This document shows, piece by piece, positions 21,551 through 29,514 of a DNA stretch of 39,315 nt. Origin of the DNA: a virus. Location: IMG/VR virus record IMGVR_UViG_3300030450_002007, positions 1-39,315 of that record. One strand, given 5' to 3'. Below the pieces are notes generated by a model. That model made no database searches and had not been told where the DNA came from. It saw only the letters and a program-made list of their open reading frames with translations. A program made the position numbers and the translations under genes. How positions within the stretch are numbered: position 1 is the stretch's first letter; each line of letters opens with the position of its first letter.

Positions 21551-22612
21551 ATGGCAACTACTTTAGCGGACATTATTGTTCCGGAGGTGTTTGCTGATTC
21601 CATTATTGAAGAAACAACTTTAAGAGATAGTTTTCTTCAAAGTGGCGTTTTAGCACCTCTACCTGAGCTAAACTTAAGCTCAACAAATGGCGGAAATTTC
21701 GTCAATATACCTTTTTACAAGGCAAATTTAAGTGGTAACTACACTCGTTTAGATGATAGTTCTTCTTTAACACCTAATAAAATTGAACAAAGCAGCCAAA
21801 TTGGTGTTGTTCTTACTGCTGGTGATGCTTTTTCTGCAAGACAACTTGCAGGTCAAAAAATTGGTTCAAACTCACCTGATCCAATAGCTGCTATCAGACA
21901 AAAATTAAGTGCTTACATAAACAATGAAAAACAAAAAGATTTGTATTCTTGTTTACAAGGTGCTTTTGGTTCCTTAACAAATAACAATAGTTCTTCTGCT
22001 CTATTTGAACTTTCAATTGATTCAGAGTCAGGTGACACACCATCAGCTCTTGGTGCTGGTACTGTTTCTAAAGCTCAATCTTTACTTGGAGATCAAGGAG
22101 ATAAATTAACAACTATTGCAATGCATTCAAAAGTGTTTTATGCACTTAAAGAAAGAAAAGCATTAGATTATGTAACTAATTCAGAAGCAAGATTAGGTAC
22201 GGCTCCAAGTGGTGCAAGTACTGTTAATGCTTTTGGTGGTTCTTCTGCAGGCGCTTATGGTGATGTTTCTGTTCCACAGTACATGGGAATGAACATTATT
22301 GTTTCAGATGATATTCCAAAATCTGGATCAGGTGCTTCAACAGAATATGCTGTTTATTTTTTCCAGCAAGGAGCCGTAGCAACGGGCGAGCAGGCAGCTT
22401 TAGTAACTAAAGTTGATGAAGATGTTCTTGCATTTGAAGATGTAGTTTCATTTAAACATGCTTACATTTATCACCCAATAGGTTTGAAATGGGCAGTTAC
22501 GACTACAAACCCAACAAGAGCACAGCTCGAAACAGCAACTAACTGGGAAAAAGTGTACGATCTCAAAAATATTGGAATCGTAAGGGCCACTGTAACTTCA
22601 CCATTAGATTAA
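21551..22612 (+). CDS. Major capsid protein
   Basis: This 353-residue protein has the hallmarks of siphophage major coat proteins: TTLADIIVPEVFADSIIEET at the start, TLRDSFLQSGVL, NIPFYKAN, then DAFSARQLAG and DPIAAIRQKLSAYINN, with late DVLAFEDVVSF and YHPIGLKW. It is placed between the scaffold and head-completion genes. It should form the icosahedral shell, probably with an HK97-like fold. The start is unambiguous. Confidence 0.9.
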   Translation: MATTLADIIVPEVFADSIIEETTLRDSFLQSGVLAPLPELNLSSTNGGNFVNIPFYKANLSGNYTRLDDSSSLTPNKIEQSSQIGVVLTAGDAFSARQLAGQKIGSNSPDPIAAIRQKLSAYINNEKQKDLYSCLQGAFGSLTNNNSSSALFELSIDSESGDTPSALGAGTVSKAQSLLGDQGDKLTTIAMHSKVFYALKERKALDYVTNSEARLGTAPSGASTVNAFGGSSAGAYGDVSVPQYMGMNIIVSDDIPKSGSGASTEYAVYFFQQGAVATGEQAALVTKVDEDVLAFEDVVSFKHAYIYHPIGLKWAVTTTNPTRAQLETATNWEKVYDLKNIGIVRATVTSPLD

Positions 22613-22614
22613 TC

Positions 22615-22992
22615 ATGGCTAGTATTTTTGAACTTCAGAATCCTCCTTTTGGTCAATTAACTAAAACAAAAGTTATTAAAACTGAAAACGGAGCACATAC
22701 TTTAACAACTGCTGAAATTATTGAAGGCATTGTTGATGGAACACCTACAGGTAATAGGGCTATTACAACTCCAACAGCTGCAGAAATTTTAACTGCTCTT
22801 GGTATTCAAAATAAAGTTGGTCAATGTTTTGAGTTAACTATTGTCAATAAGGCAGCGTCAACTCATAAATTTACTTTGACCGCTGGTTCTGGCGTCACTA
22901 TTGTTGGCGAGCCAGACGTAACTGCAGATAGTTCTGGAACTTTTATTTTTAGAGTTACTAGTTCAACTGCTGTTAGCGCGTTTAGAAAGTAA
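22615..22992 (+). CDS. Capsid decoration/stabilisation-like protein
   Basis: The 125-residue protein begins two bases after the capsid stop. It looks like a small beta protein: TKVIKTENGAHTLTTAEI, an ALGIQNKVGQCFELTIVN strand set, and SGTFIFRVTSSTAVSAF at the end. Size, place and composition fit a decoration or head-stabilising protein on the capsid surface, but no diagnostic motif is present. Confidence 0.6.
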   Translation: MASIFELQNPPFGQLTKTKVIKTENGAHTLTTAEIIEGIVDGTPTGNRAITTPTAAEILTALGIQNKVGQCFELTIVNKAASTHKFTLTAGSGVTIVGEPDVTADSSGTFIFRVTSSTAVSAFRK

Positions 22993-23144
22993 TGGGTATA
23001 GCTACATTTCGATTAGCTAGAGAAAGGGAAGCTGCTTTAAAAGTGGCTTCTCAATCTTCTGATAAAATTCAAGTAAAGCCAAAACTAACAAAATCAAATG
23101 GCAGTAACAATAGTAGCAACTCCAGGAAGCGCAACAGCAAATAG
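22992..23144 (+). CDS. 50-residue basic protein between capsid and connector genes
   Basis: The frame shares one base with the previous stop (TAATG) and encodes 50 residues: GIATFRLAREREAALKVASQ, then KLTKSNGSNN and a basic end. Its last 47 bases lie inside the following gene in another frame, so the C-terminus is probably shaped by that gene. Small xFRLxREREA proteins at this position are common in phages. Function is unknown. Confidence 0.6.
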   Translation: MGIATFRLAREREAALKVASQSSDKIQVKPKLTKSNGSNNSSNSRKRNSK

Positions 23145-23658
23145 CTATGTAACGCTTACTGATGCTCAAACTTTTATTGATGGTCTTATTGAAAATGACG
23201 ATATAGTTGCTTGGGCAACAAGTACAACTGACCAAAAAAACCGTGCGCTATTTAGTTCAGCTCAAAGAATTGATAGAGAAAGATTTTTAGGGGCTCGAAC
23301 TAATGATGCACAAGCTTTAGAGTGGCCTAGATCAGGTGTAAAAAAACCTTATACCTACTCAAGTACTTACAATGCTTTATATCCTAGTAATTTACAACCT
23401 GCTTTTTATGCTGATAATGAAATACCTAAAAGAGTAAAAGATGCGCAGGTTCATTTAGCTGTTTATTTAAACAATAATAAAGATGGACTTGATTTAAGTG
23501 GTTTTGAGGACTTTAATGAAATATCTATAGGAAATATAAATGTAAAACCTAGATTCTATGGTGCTGTCGGTGCTAACCGAATACCACCTATAATTGAACA
23601 ATATTTGACAGGCATTAGAATAAGTGGGCCTGCAACAATCGCCGTAAGGAGGAGTTAA
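23098..23658 (+). CDS. Head-tail connector / adaptor protein (DnaT-like fold annotation)
   Basis: This 186-residue protein starts with VATPGSATANSYVTLTDAQT and has NRALFSSAQRIDRERFLGAR, EWPRSG and VKDAQVHLAVYL. This pattern is widely labelled 'DnaT-like ssDNA binding' but is found in head-tail adaptor genes after the capsid. Its place argues for an adaptor ring below the portal. It begins in frame overlap with the tiny gene before it. Confidence 0.75.
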   Translation: MAVTIVATPGSATANSYVTLTDAQTFIDGLIENDDIVAWATSTTDQKNRALFSSAQRIDRERFLGARTNDAQALEWPRSGVKKPYTYSSTYNALYPSNLQPAFYADNEIPKRVKDAQVHLAVYLNNNKDGLDLSGFEDFNEISIGNINVKPRFYGAVGANRIPPIIEQYLTGIRISGPATIAVRRS

Positions 23659-23661
23659 CTA

Positions 23662-23886
23662 ATGTCTTATGATTTTCCATCAGCAAAAATTGTTAATGAT
23701 ACATCTGCAATAACAGGCAGATTTGGTAAGTTACAGGCAAATGAAGATACTGTAATTGCTTCACTAACCGCACAAAACATTGATGGGGCTAGCACAAGTA
23801 TTACATTAAATGCAAGTTGTGAAATTTGTGGAGTGATTACAGCATTTCAGTTAAGTAGCGGATCAGTTATTGCTTATAGATTGTAA
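23662..23886 (+). CDS. Small head-tail joining-region protein
   Basis: This 74-residue protein is preceded by GGAGG about 13 bases upstream. Its sequence is beta-like throughout (AKIVNDTSAITGRFGKLQAN, SITLNASCEICGVITAFQL) with one C-x-x-C. It shares one base with the next ATG. Its position between adaptor and stopper genes suggests a small connector or decoration role; I cannot name it. Confidence 0.65.
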   Translation: MSYDFPSAKIVNDTSAITGRFGKLQANEDTVIASLTAQNIDGASTSITLNASCEICGVITAFQLSSGSVIAYRL

Positions 23887-24242
23887 TGGCAAGTTTTGCA
23901 AAACTAAAAAATGCTATTCCAGGAGTTTTAAAGGCAACTGGAAGTGATATTACATTAAGATTTGTAACAATAGGAGATTATAATGAAACTAACGGAACAG
24001 TTTCAGAAAGCAATACAGATGTACCAATAAAAGCACTAGTTGATAATATTTCAAAAACTGAAGTTAATGATTTGATTAACGAAAATGATAAACGTGTTTT
24101 AATTGCTGCTAAAGATGTTACTACTACCCCAACTACAAAAGATAAAGTTTTAATTAATAATATTGTTCATCAAATAATAACTGTAGATACTACCGAAGCT
24201 GCAGGTATTGCAATTACTTTTACATTAATTGTGAGGTCTTAA
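23886..24242 (+). CDS. Head closure (stopper)-like protein
   Basis: The 118-residue protein lies second after the adaptor. A helical start is followed by beta sequence (DITLRFVTIGDYNETNGTV, VPIKALVDNISK, DKVLINNIVHQIITVDTTEA). The G-D-Y-N-E-T-N-G-T-V and late H-Q-I-I-x-V pattern is typical of head-closure proteins in siphophages. One-base overlaps on both sides indicate coupling. Confidence 0.72.
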   Translation: MASFAKLKNAIPGVLKATGSDITLRFVTIGDYNETNGTVSESNTDVPIKALVDNISKTEVNDLINENDKRVLIAAKDVTTTPTTKDKVLINNIVHQIITVDTTEAAGIAITFTLIVRS

Positions 24243-24598
24243 TGGTTACTAAAAATATAAATTTAGGACAAATAGGAGATTTTGCAGAAGAAAAGACAGA
24301 AAAAATTGTTGGTTTAGGTGCAAATATTTTATTACAAAAATTAAAAAGCACTAATGTACCTGTCAACGAAGGAACAATGAGAACTGCTTGGTTTCAAAGA
24401 CCTGTTTCAAATTTAGAAATAGATTTAATAAATAAACTTGAATATGCAGAACCAGTAACTTTTGGTACAAATATTCCACCTACGTGGAAAAATGGTTACC
24501 AATTATCTGAAGCTGATGGAACTCCTATTCCAAAAGATTGGGCAAAACGTTTTATAGATCAAACTATAAACATTATGAAAAAAGAGGCTGGTAAATAA
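24242..24598 (+). CDS. Tail-completion (HK97 gp10-like) neck protein
   Basis: This 118-residue protein has an N-terminal helix (QIGDFAEEKTEKIVGLGANI), the VNEGTMRTAWF turn and NKLEYAEPVTFGTNIPP, then a C-terminal helix (WAKRFIDQTINIMKKE). The P-V-x-x-G-x-M/L-R-x-x-W element followed by Y-A-x-x-V-x-x-G is typical of HK97 gp10-like tail-completion proteins. Its place, between stopper and terminator, agrees. Confidence 0.78.
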   Translation: MVTKNINLGQIGDFAEEKTEKIVGLGANILLQKLKSTNVPVNEGTMRTAWFQRPVSNLEIDLINKLEYAEPVTFGTNIPPTWKNGYQLSEADGTPIPKDWAKRFIDQTINIMKKEAGK

Positions 24599-25014
24599 TG
24601 AATACTATAAATGATATAAGAGCAGCTATAGAAACAAGATTAGCTACAGAAATGGCTAACTCACCTGCTTATACTATTGCTTTTCAAAATGTACCTTTCA
24701 CTCCACCAAATAATAGTAGTTGGGTTCAATCTTCAATAACATTTGGAGTACACGAATCTGCAACATTACAAGCACCAACAAGTGGATATAATAAACATAA
24801 CGGAGAATTAATTATAAATGTATTTAGTCCTCAAGGTGTTGGATCAGGAGCTAATTATATAATTGCTGAACGTATAAAAGATTTATTTCACAGACAAACT
24901 GTTAGCCAAATCATTTTTGGTGATACAGTAGGACCGAGCCAAGTTTCACCTGCAAGTCCACAACCTTTTTTTCAAACTGAGTTGAGCTTTATTTTTGAAG
25001 CATGGTTACAATAG
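24598..25014 (+). CDS. Tail terminator protein (DUF4128-like)
   Basis: This 138-residue protein resembles DUF4128 terminators: an N-terminal helix (INDIRAAIETRLATEM), IAFQNVPFTPP, SSWVQSSITFG, GELIINVFSPQGVGSGANYI, and a final beta strand (FFQTELSFIFEAWL). It would cap the tail tube and join it to the neck. One-base overlap with the neck gene; a short A/T-rich gap leads to the tail tube gene. Confidence 0.82.
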   Translation: MNTINDIRAAIETRLATEMANSPAYTIAFQNVPFTPPNNSSWVQSSITFGVHESATLQAPTSGYNKHNGELIINVFSPQGVGSGANYIIAERIKDLFHRQTVSQIIFGDTVGPSQVSPASPQPFFQTELSFIFEAWLQ

Positions 25015-25040
25015 AATAAAATCTGTTTAATTTAAAAAAA

Positions 25041-25796
25041 ATGGCAACTGTTTTATCTGGTACAAGCGGTGCGTTGTATTACAAACCAGCAGGCACTAAA
25101 GGCACTTTTGGTACAGGTGATGTAAACATTGGTACTGAAACTATTACTATAGGAACCTACTTAAATTTTAAAGTAGGTGACGGCGTTAAATTTTCCGTAA
25201 TTAATGCACAGACAGGTGGTAGTGGAACAGGAACATTACCGGCAGGTTTAAATAACAGTGATACTTTCTTTGTTATTGCTTATACAGCTTCAACTGGAGC
25301 TTTACAGGTATCAGCAACGGCAGGTGGATCAGCAATTAATATTACAAATACAGGAACAGCCGCATCTCCTAATGAATTTCAAGTTGCTTATGCAGACTTT
25401 GCAGCTGTAGGTGAAGTACAATCTTGGAGCTTTTCTATTGAACGAGAAAATATTGATACAACAACTATAGGACAACAAAGCACACAAGCTGTTCCATTTA
25501 GAACTTTTATTGCGGGTTTTGCTGATGGTGAAGGAACCGCAAGTGTGTTTGTAACTGATGAAGATTCAGCTTTAGCTAATAGAATGGTTGAAGATGTTAT
25601 TCAAAGAAATCAAGTTGGTGCAGCATTTAAACTTTATACTGATAAAAAAGGAACTGAAGCCTTAAGCAGAAGTATTCAACTTGATGCAATGCTTTCAGGT
25701 GCAGAATTTAATGTAAACCCTGACGACGCACAATTAGTTGAAGTTACATTTAAACCAACTGAAGCACCTACTTTTGACTTTAGTACAAGTAGTTGA
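25041..25796 (+). CDS. Major tail tube protein
   Basis: The 251-residue protein is placed between terminator and tail chaperone. Residues 38-105 form an inserted beta domain (VGDGVKFSVINAQTG, LPAGLNNSDTFFVIAY, ALQVSATAGGSAINI) seen in many phage tube proteins. The tube core follows with EVQSWSFSIERENIDTTTIG, a motif shared with two later genes (33764 and 34231), and LVEVTFKPTEAP at the end. It should polymerise into the tail tube. Confidence 0.85.
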   Translation: MATVLSGTSGALYYKPAGTKGTFGTGDVNIGTETITIGTYLNFKVGDGVKFSVINAQTGGSGTGTLPAGLNNSDTFFVIAYTASTGALQVSATAGGSAINITNTGTAASPNEFQVAYADFAAVGEVQSWSFSIERENIDTTTIGQQSTQAVPFRTFIAGFADGEGTASVFVTDEDSALANRMVEDVIQRNQVGAAFKLYTDKKGTEALSRSIQLDAMLSGAEFNVNPDDAQLVEVTFKPTEAPTFDFSTSS

Positions 25797-25821
25797 TAAG
25801 TTAAATTAGATTTAAATTTTT

Positions 25822-26178
25822 ATGACTTCATCTAAAACCCGCTTAACACCTCTTGAAAAGTTAAAACAAGCAGCTAACTTAAAACCAATTAAAAGAGAGG
25901 TAGAACTTACAAATGGTGACATTTTTGAATTTTGGTCAACACCATTAACAATGGCTGAAAGAGAAAGAGCATCAAAAGGTACAAAAGACGATCTTAATGC
26001 TTTTGCTCTTCAGTTGTTTATTCAAAAAGCAACTCATGAAACTGGAGAAAGAATGTTTGCTGCTGGACAAGCTTCTGAATTAAAACATGAATGTAGAGAT
26101 GCAGATTTACAAGCTTTAATGCTTGCTTTACTTAGTGAAGATCAATATGAAGAGGCTGATACCGACCCAAAAAAATAA
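25822..26178 (+). CDS. Tail assembly chaperone (G-like)
   Basis: This 118-residue protein lies between tail tube and tape measure, where lambda gpG lies. It has a basic start, VELTNGDIFEFWSTPLTMAE, an AFALQLFIQKATHE helix and LQALMLALLSEDQYEEAD. It ends on C-CCA-AAA-AAA followed by the stop, a strong -1 slippery site. The -1 frame is open into a T-like segment ending at 26360. G coats the tape measure during tail assembly. Confidence 0.85.
   Translation: MTSSKTRLTPLEKLKQAANLKPIKREVELTNGDIFEFWSTPLTMAERERASKGTKDDLNAFALQLFIQKATHETGERMFAAGQASELKHECRDADLQALMLALLSEDQYEEADTDPKK
26166..26175 (+). other. -1 ribosomal frameshift slippery site (C CCA AAA AAA)
   Basis: CCC followed by seven A immediately before the G stop codon (26176-26178) satisfies both C-CCA-AAA and A-AAA-AAA in the reading frame. 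After a -1 slip the frame reads through AAA ATA AAG CTG and onward to 26360 without a stop. Confidence 0.85.
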
Positions 26179-26360
26179 AGCTGCAACTAAAAAAGGATAA
26201 TTTTCTTATGCTTCAGTTAGGTGTAGCTAAAGAATTAAAATACACTTTATTAGAACTACAACAAAAAATGACTATAGAAGAATTATTTATATGGTCAGCT
26301 TATTTTGGGATTTTAAATGATGAACAAGAAAAAATGTTGAAAAAAACTAAATTAAGGTAA
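26169..26360 (+). CDS. Tail chaperone T-like extension, expressed by -1 frameshift (G-T fusion)
   Basis: The -1 frame runs from the slippery site to 26360. It adds about 63 residues to G for a fusion of about 179. Its core, KMTIEELFIWSAYFGILNDE, has the helical E-L-x-x-W-x-A-Y-F pattern of T domains that recruit the tube protein. An in-frame ATG at 26208 could start a separate 50-residue protein, but the slippery site in perfect frame makes the fusion more likely. This is the gpG/gpGT system of long-tailed phages. Confidence 0.82.
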   Translation, partial: KKIKLQLKKDNFLMLQLGVAKELKYTLLELQQKMTIEELFIWSAYFGILNDEQEKMLKKTKLR

Positions 26361-26384
26361 ACTTAAAAAAGATATTTTTTTATT

Positions 26385-28634
26385 GTGGCTAACGGTGAAG
26401 TTGGGATAAAAATTAAAGTTTCAGCAAGGGATGCTGTTAATAATTTAAATAAATTAAAAACTATAAGTACAAAACTGCAGACTTCTTTTAAAAAAGTTGA
26501 AACTGCTGCTGCAAGATTACAAAATAGAGCAGGCGCTTCATTTCAAAAATTTGGTAATAAGGTTCGAAATGTAAGAAGAAAAGTACAGGTTGATTTAGAA
26601 AAAATAAAAAGAGGCTTTAAAGGAATGAATAATATTGGAGCATTATTAGGAGGTGCTGGTTTAGGTCTATTTGCAAAAGCATCTATACAAACAGCAGCCA
26701 ATGCACAGGCTTTAGAATTGAGATTAAAGTTGTTAACGCAAGAATTTGGAGAATATGAACAGGCACAAGATCTTGCAAGTAGAGCAGCAAGAACTTTTGG
26801 AATGTCAAATATAGAAGCACTAGAAGGCGTGACTAATATTATTGGTCGTTTAAGACCACTTGGTTTATCGTTAAAACAAATTGAAACTACATTTTTCGGT
26901 TTTAATACTGCTGCTAAATTAGCTGGTGTATCAACTGTTGAAGCATCAAATGCATTTAGACAATTAGCACAGGCATTAGGTTCTGGAAGATTAGCTGGAG
27001 ATGAATTTAGAAGTATATCAGAACAGGTACCAACAATTTTACAACCAATAGCAGGTGAACTTGGTGTTACTGTTGGTAAATTAAAAGAATTAGGTGCGCA
27101 GGGTTTAATTACATCTGATGTTGTTATAAGAGCATTACAAAAAATTCAAACAGAAGGTGCAGGTAAAGTTTCTGGAATTATTACGCAATCTGATTTACAA
27201 ATATTTAAAAATTTCAGCAATGCTTTAGAAGATTTAAGAAAAACAGTAGGTGAAGCTTTAAATCCAGTTATTTTACCTTTAACAAAAAATATTACTAATT
27301 TAATAAATGCTTTTAATGATGCTAATCCAATTTTTCAAAAGGCTGCTGTATTAGTAGGAGCTGTTGCAACTGCAGCATTATTAGCCGCACCTGTTTTAGG
27401 AACTTTTGCTTTAGTAATGAAAGGATTAGGATTATTTTTTACATCTTCAGCAGGTGTTGCATTATTAGGATTTTTTAGTATTGCAAATTTACCATTAATA
27501 GGATTAGTTGCTGGTTTAACAGCAGCTTTTACAGGTTTAGCTGTACAAATTGGAAAAGTAAATGAAAAAAGAAGAGCTTTCCAGGATAAATTAGATTCTG
27601 GTAATTTAAAAGTATTAGAAGAAGCAAGATCTACTGAATTAAATACAATTGCACAACTTGAAAATTCAAATGCTAGAGGCATGGCAACTAAAGGAATACA
27701 AAGACAAATAAAAGAAGCTGAAGCAAGAATTGCATTAATAGATAAAGAAATAGATAGATTAGATGTTCTTAATAGAACGTACAAAATTGGTGGAATTGAA
27801 TATGACGCAAATATGGTTCCAATAAATCCACCTAAAACAGGATTTGAAAAACCACCTAAAGATGAAAAAGGTAAAGGCACACCATTATTAGATGCTTTAC
27901 AAAGGGAACAACAATTTTTAAAAGATGCTTTAACTATGGGTACAGCAAAAGCAAAATTAGAAGAACGAATAAGAGATTTAATGAAAGAACAAAATGGATT
28001 GAGTGAAGAACAAGCTCGTAAACAAGTTTTATTAGCTGACGCAGATCAAAAACGTTTAGCTTTGCAAGAACAAATAAAAGATGTTTTAGCTCAAGGCATG
28101 ACTGATGCTGTTATGGGATTAATTGAAGGCACAAAAACTTTAGGTGAAGCATTAGCAGGTATTGCAAAACAACTTGCAAGTATGTTTTTTAAACAGGCAT
28201 TTACAAGTATTTTTAGTGGAATGTTTAGCGAACAAGGTTCATATAGCAGAGCAGGTGGATTTAAAGCATTTCAACAAGGTGGTGTTGTAAATCAACCTAC
28301 ACTTGGATTAATGGGGGAAGGCGGTGAACCAGAATATGTAATTCCTTCATCAAAAATGGATGGTGCAATGGCTAGATATTCAGCAGGTGCTAGAGGTGGT
28401 GCTGTTATTCCAGGAGGTAGTCATGAATCTGGTACAGTTGCAGGTGGATCTGGCAATGCAATAGTTGAATACACTGGTCCTGTTCTTAACTTTAATGGTG
28501 ATGAGTACGTTCCAAAATCTGCTGTGCCTGAGATAATTAATACTGCTGCAAGAAGAGGTGGAGAAGCTGGACAGGCAAAAGCCTTTGCTACTTTAAAAAA
28601 CTCCCGTAGTCAACGTGCCACATTAGGATTATGA
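26385..28634 (+). CDS. Tape measure protein
   Basis: This 749-residue protein with a GTG start lies after the chaperone. The N-terminal quarter has coiled segments and the conserved tape-measure domain (NIEALEGVTNIIGRLRPLG, then FRQLAQALGSGRLAGDEFRS and SEQVPTILQPIA), with three or more hydrophobic segments at about 325-390. The C-terminal part has GMTDAVMGLIEGTKTLGEAL, LASMFFKQAFTSIFSGMF and GEGGEPEYVIPS. It sets tail length and may form a channel during DNA entry. The start overlaps nothing; the stop overlaps the next ATG by four bases. Confidence 0.93.
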   Translation: MANGEVGIKIKVSARDAVNNLNKLKTISTKLQTSFKKVETAAARLQNRAGASFQKFGNKVRNVRRKVQVDLEKIKRGFKGMNNIGALLGGAGLGLFAKASIQTAANAQALELRLKLLTQEFGEYEQAQDLASRAARTFGMSNIEALEGVTNIIGRLRPLGLSLKQIETTFFGFNTAAKLAGVSTVEASNAFRQLAQALGSGRLAGDEFRSISEQVPTILQPIAGELGVTVGKLKELGAQGLITSDVVIRALQKIQTEGAGKVSGIITQSDLQIFKNFSNALEDLRKTVGEALNPVILPLTKNITNLINAFNDANPIFQKAAVLVGAVATAALLAAPVLGTFALVMKGLGLFFTSSAGVALLGFFSIANLPLIGLVAGLTAAFTGLAVQIGKVNEKRRAFQDKLDSGNLKVLEEARSTELNTIAQLENSNARGMATKGIQRQIKEAEARIALIDKEIDRLDVLNRTYKIGGIEYDANMVPINPPKTGFEKPPKDEKGKGTPLLDALQREQQFLKDALTMGTAKAKLEERIRDLMKEQNGLSEEQARKQVLLADADQKRLALQEQIKDVLAQGMTDAVMGLIEGTKTLGEALAGIAKQLASMFFKQAFTSIFSGMFSEQGSYSRAGGFKAFQQGGVVNQPTLGLMGEGGEPEYVIPSSKMDGAMARYSAGARGGAVIPGGSHESGTVAGGSGNAIVEYTGPVLNFNGDEYVPKSAVPEIINTAARRGGEAGQAKAFATLKNSRSQRATLGL

Positions 28635-29128
28635 GTATTACCTATTTAAGTACGTTCTTGCACTTAACAAAACCTAAAGATTCTAGTTTTAATCGGTTTT
28701 TTCAAAACAGTGTAAGAGGGGATATTAATACTCTTACGGCAGCATCAAATTCAATTTTGCATAACGGTAATTTACATACATTTTTACCTTTTATTTATCA
28801 AGGTGCAGCCAAAACCAAATCAGGAGATAATTTAGAAGCACAATTAGTGCTTGCTAATAATCCTGTCTCAATGAATCATGTAAGAGATGCAATAGCAGAA
28901 AGACATAATGTGAAAGTAGAAGTATGTAAAATGAACAGTGATTTTAGTGTAGATGAAATACTGACTGTAGAAAACTGGCTTATTGCTTCTTTTGCTTACG
29001 ATGCAACAACAATAGAAGTGTTATTAAGTAGTGCAATAGATGCTGTTGGTACGACTGCTCCAAACAGAGTATTTACAACAGATATTGTTGGTTTTTTACC
29101 TCGTACTGGAAATATACAAACTATATGA
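28631..29128 (+). CDS. Minor tail protein (DUF1833-like)
   Basis: The 165-residue protein follows the tape measure with four-base overlap. It has TFLPFIYQGAAKTKSGDNLE, a VSMNHVRDAIAERHNVKVEV region and VENWLIASFAYDATTIEVLL. This is the DUF1833 pattern and resembles distal-tail (lambda gpM/gpL-like) proteins at this spot. It probably helps form the tip. Confidence in family is moderate. Confidence 0.75.
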   Translation: MSITYLSTFLHLTKPKDSSFNRFFQNSVRGDINTLTAASNSILHNGNLHTFLPFIYQGAAKTKSGDNLEAQLVLANNPVSMNHVRDAIAERHNVKVEVCKMNSDFSVDEILTVENWLIASFAYDATTIEVLLSSAIDAVGTTAPNRVFTTDIVGFLPRTGNIQTI

Positions 29129-29514
29129 AGCCACATCAACTTATTGGTTTACGTTATAGATTAGGTGCTGATCCTGTAAAACATCATGCGGCAGATTGTG
29201 TTTCACTTGCAAGAACAGTTTTAAAATATTATGGTATTACATCTCCAGAACCTACAAGAGATTGGTATAAAAGAGTAAGAAGAAAAGATTTTGGAATATT
29301 TAAAGAAGAATTAGAAAAGTGGGGAAACGAGACAAAAGAGTTTAAAATAGGTACAGTAGCATTATGTAAATCTAATATTGGATATGGCCTTGCAGTTTAT
29401 TGGAAAGACGGATGGCTGAATTGCGGAGAGTCGATGGTTCGATGGAGCCCATTAGACAAATTGGACATAGAAAAATATTATTACCCTTCGAGCAAGAACT
29501 TTGTCAGCAGTTAG
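29125..29514 (+). CDS. NlpC/P60-like tail tip protein with altered catalytic site
   Basis: This 129-residue protein occupies the lambda gpK-like position. HHAADCVSLARTVLKYYG (around residues 19-36) is the nucleophile helix of the NlpC/P60 fold with its cysteine. Where active enzymes have H-[VI]-[GA]-[IV]-Y, this protein reads YGLAVYWKDGWLN, so the catalytic histidine appears to be absent. It may be a structural tip protein or use another base. It overlaps the next large gene by about 70 bases. Confidence 0.75.
   Translation: MKPHQLIGLRYRLGADPVKHHAADCVSLARTVLKYYGITSPEPTRDWYKRVRRKDFGIFKEELEKWGNETKEFKIGTVALCKSNIGYGLAVYWKDGWLNCGESMVRWSPLDKLDIEKYYYPSSKNFVSS

Noticed and set aside
27335-27880. 181-codon minus frame inside the tape measure gene
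   Set aside because: Lies wholly opposite a well-supported gene with apolar, low-complexity translation; an antisense shadow.
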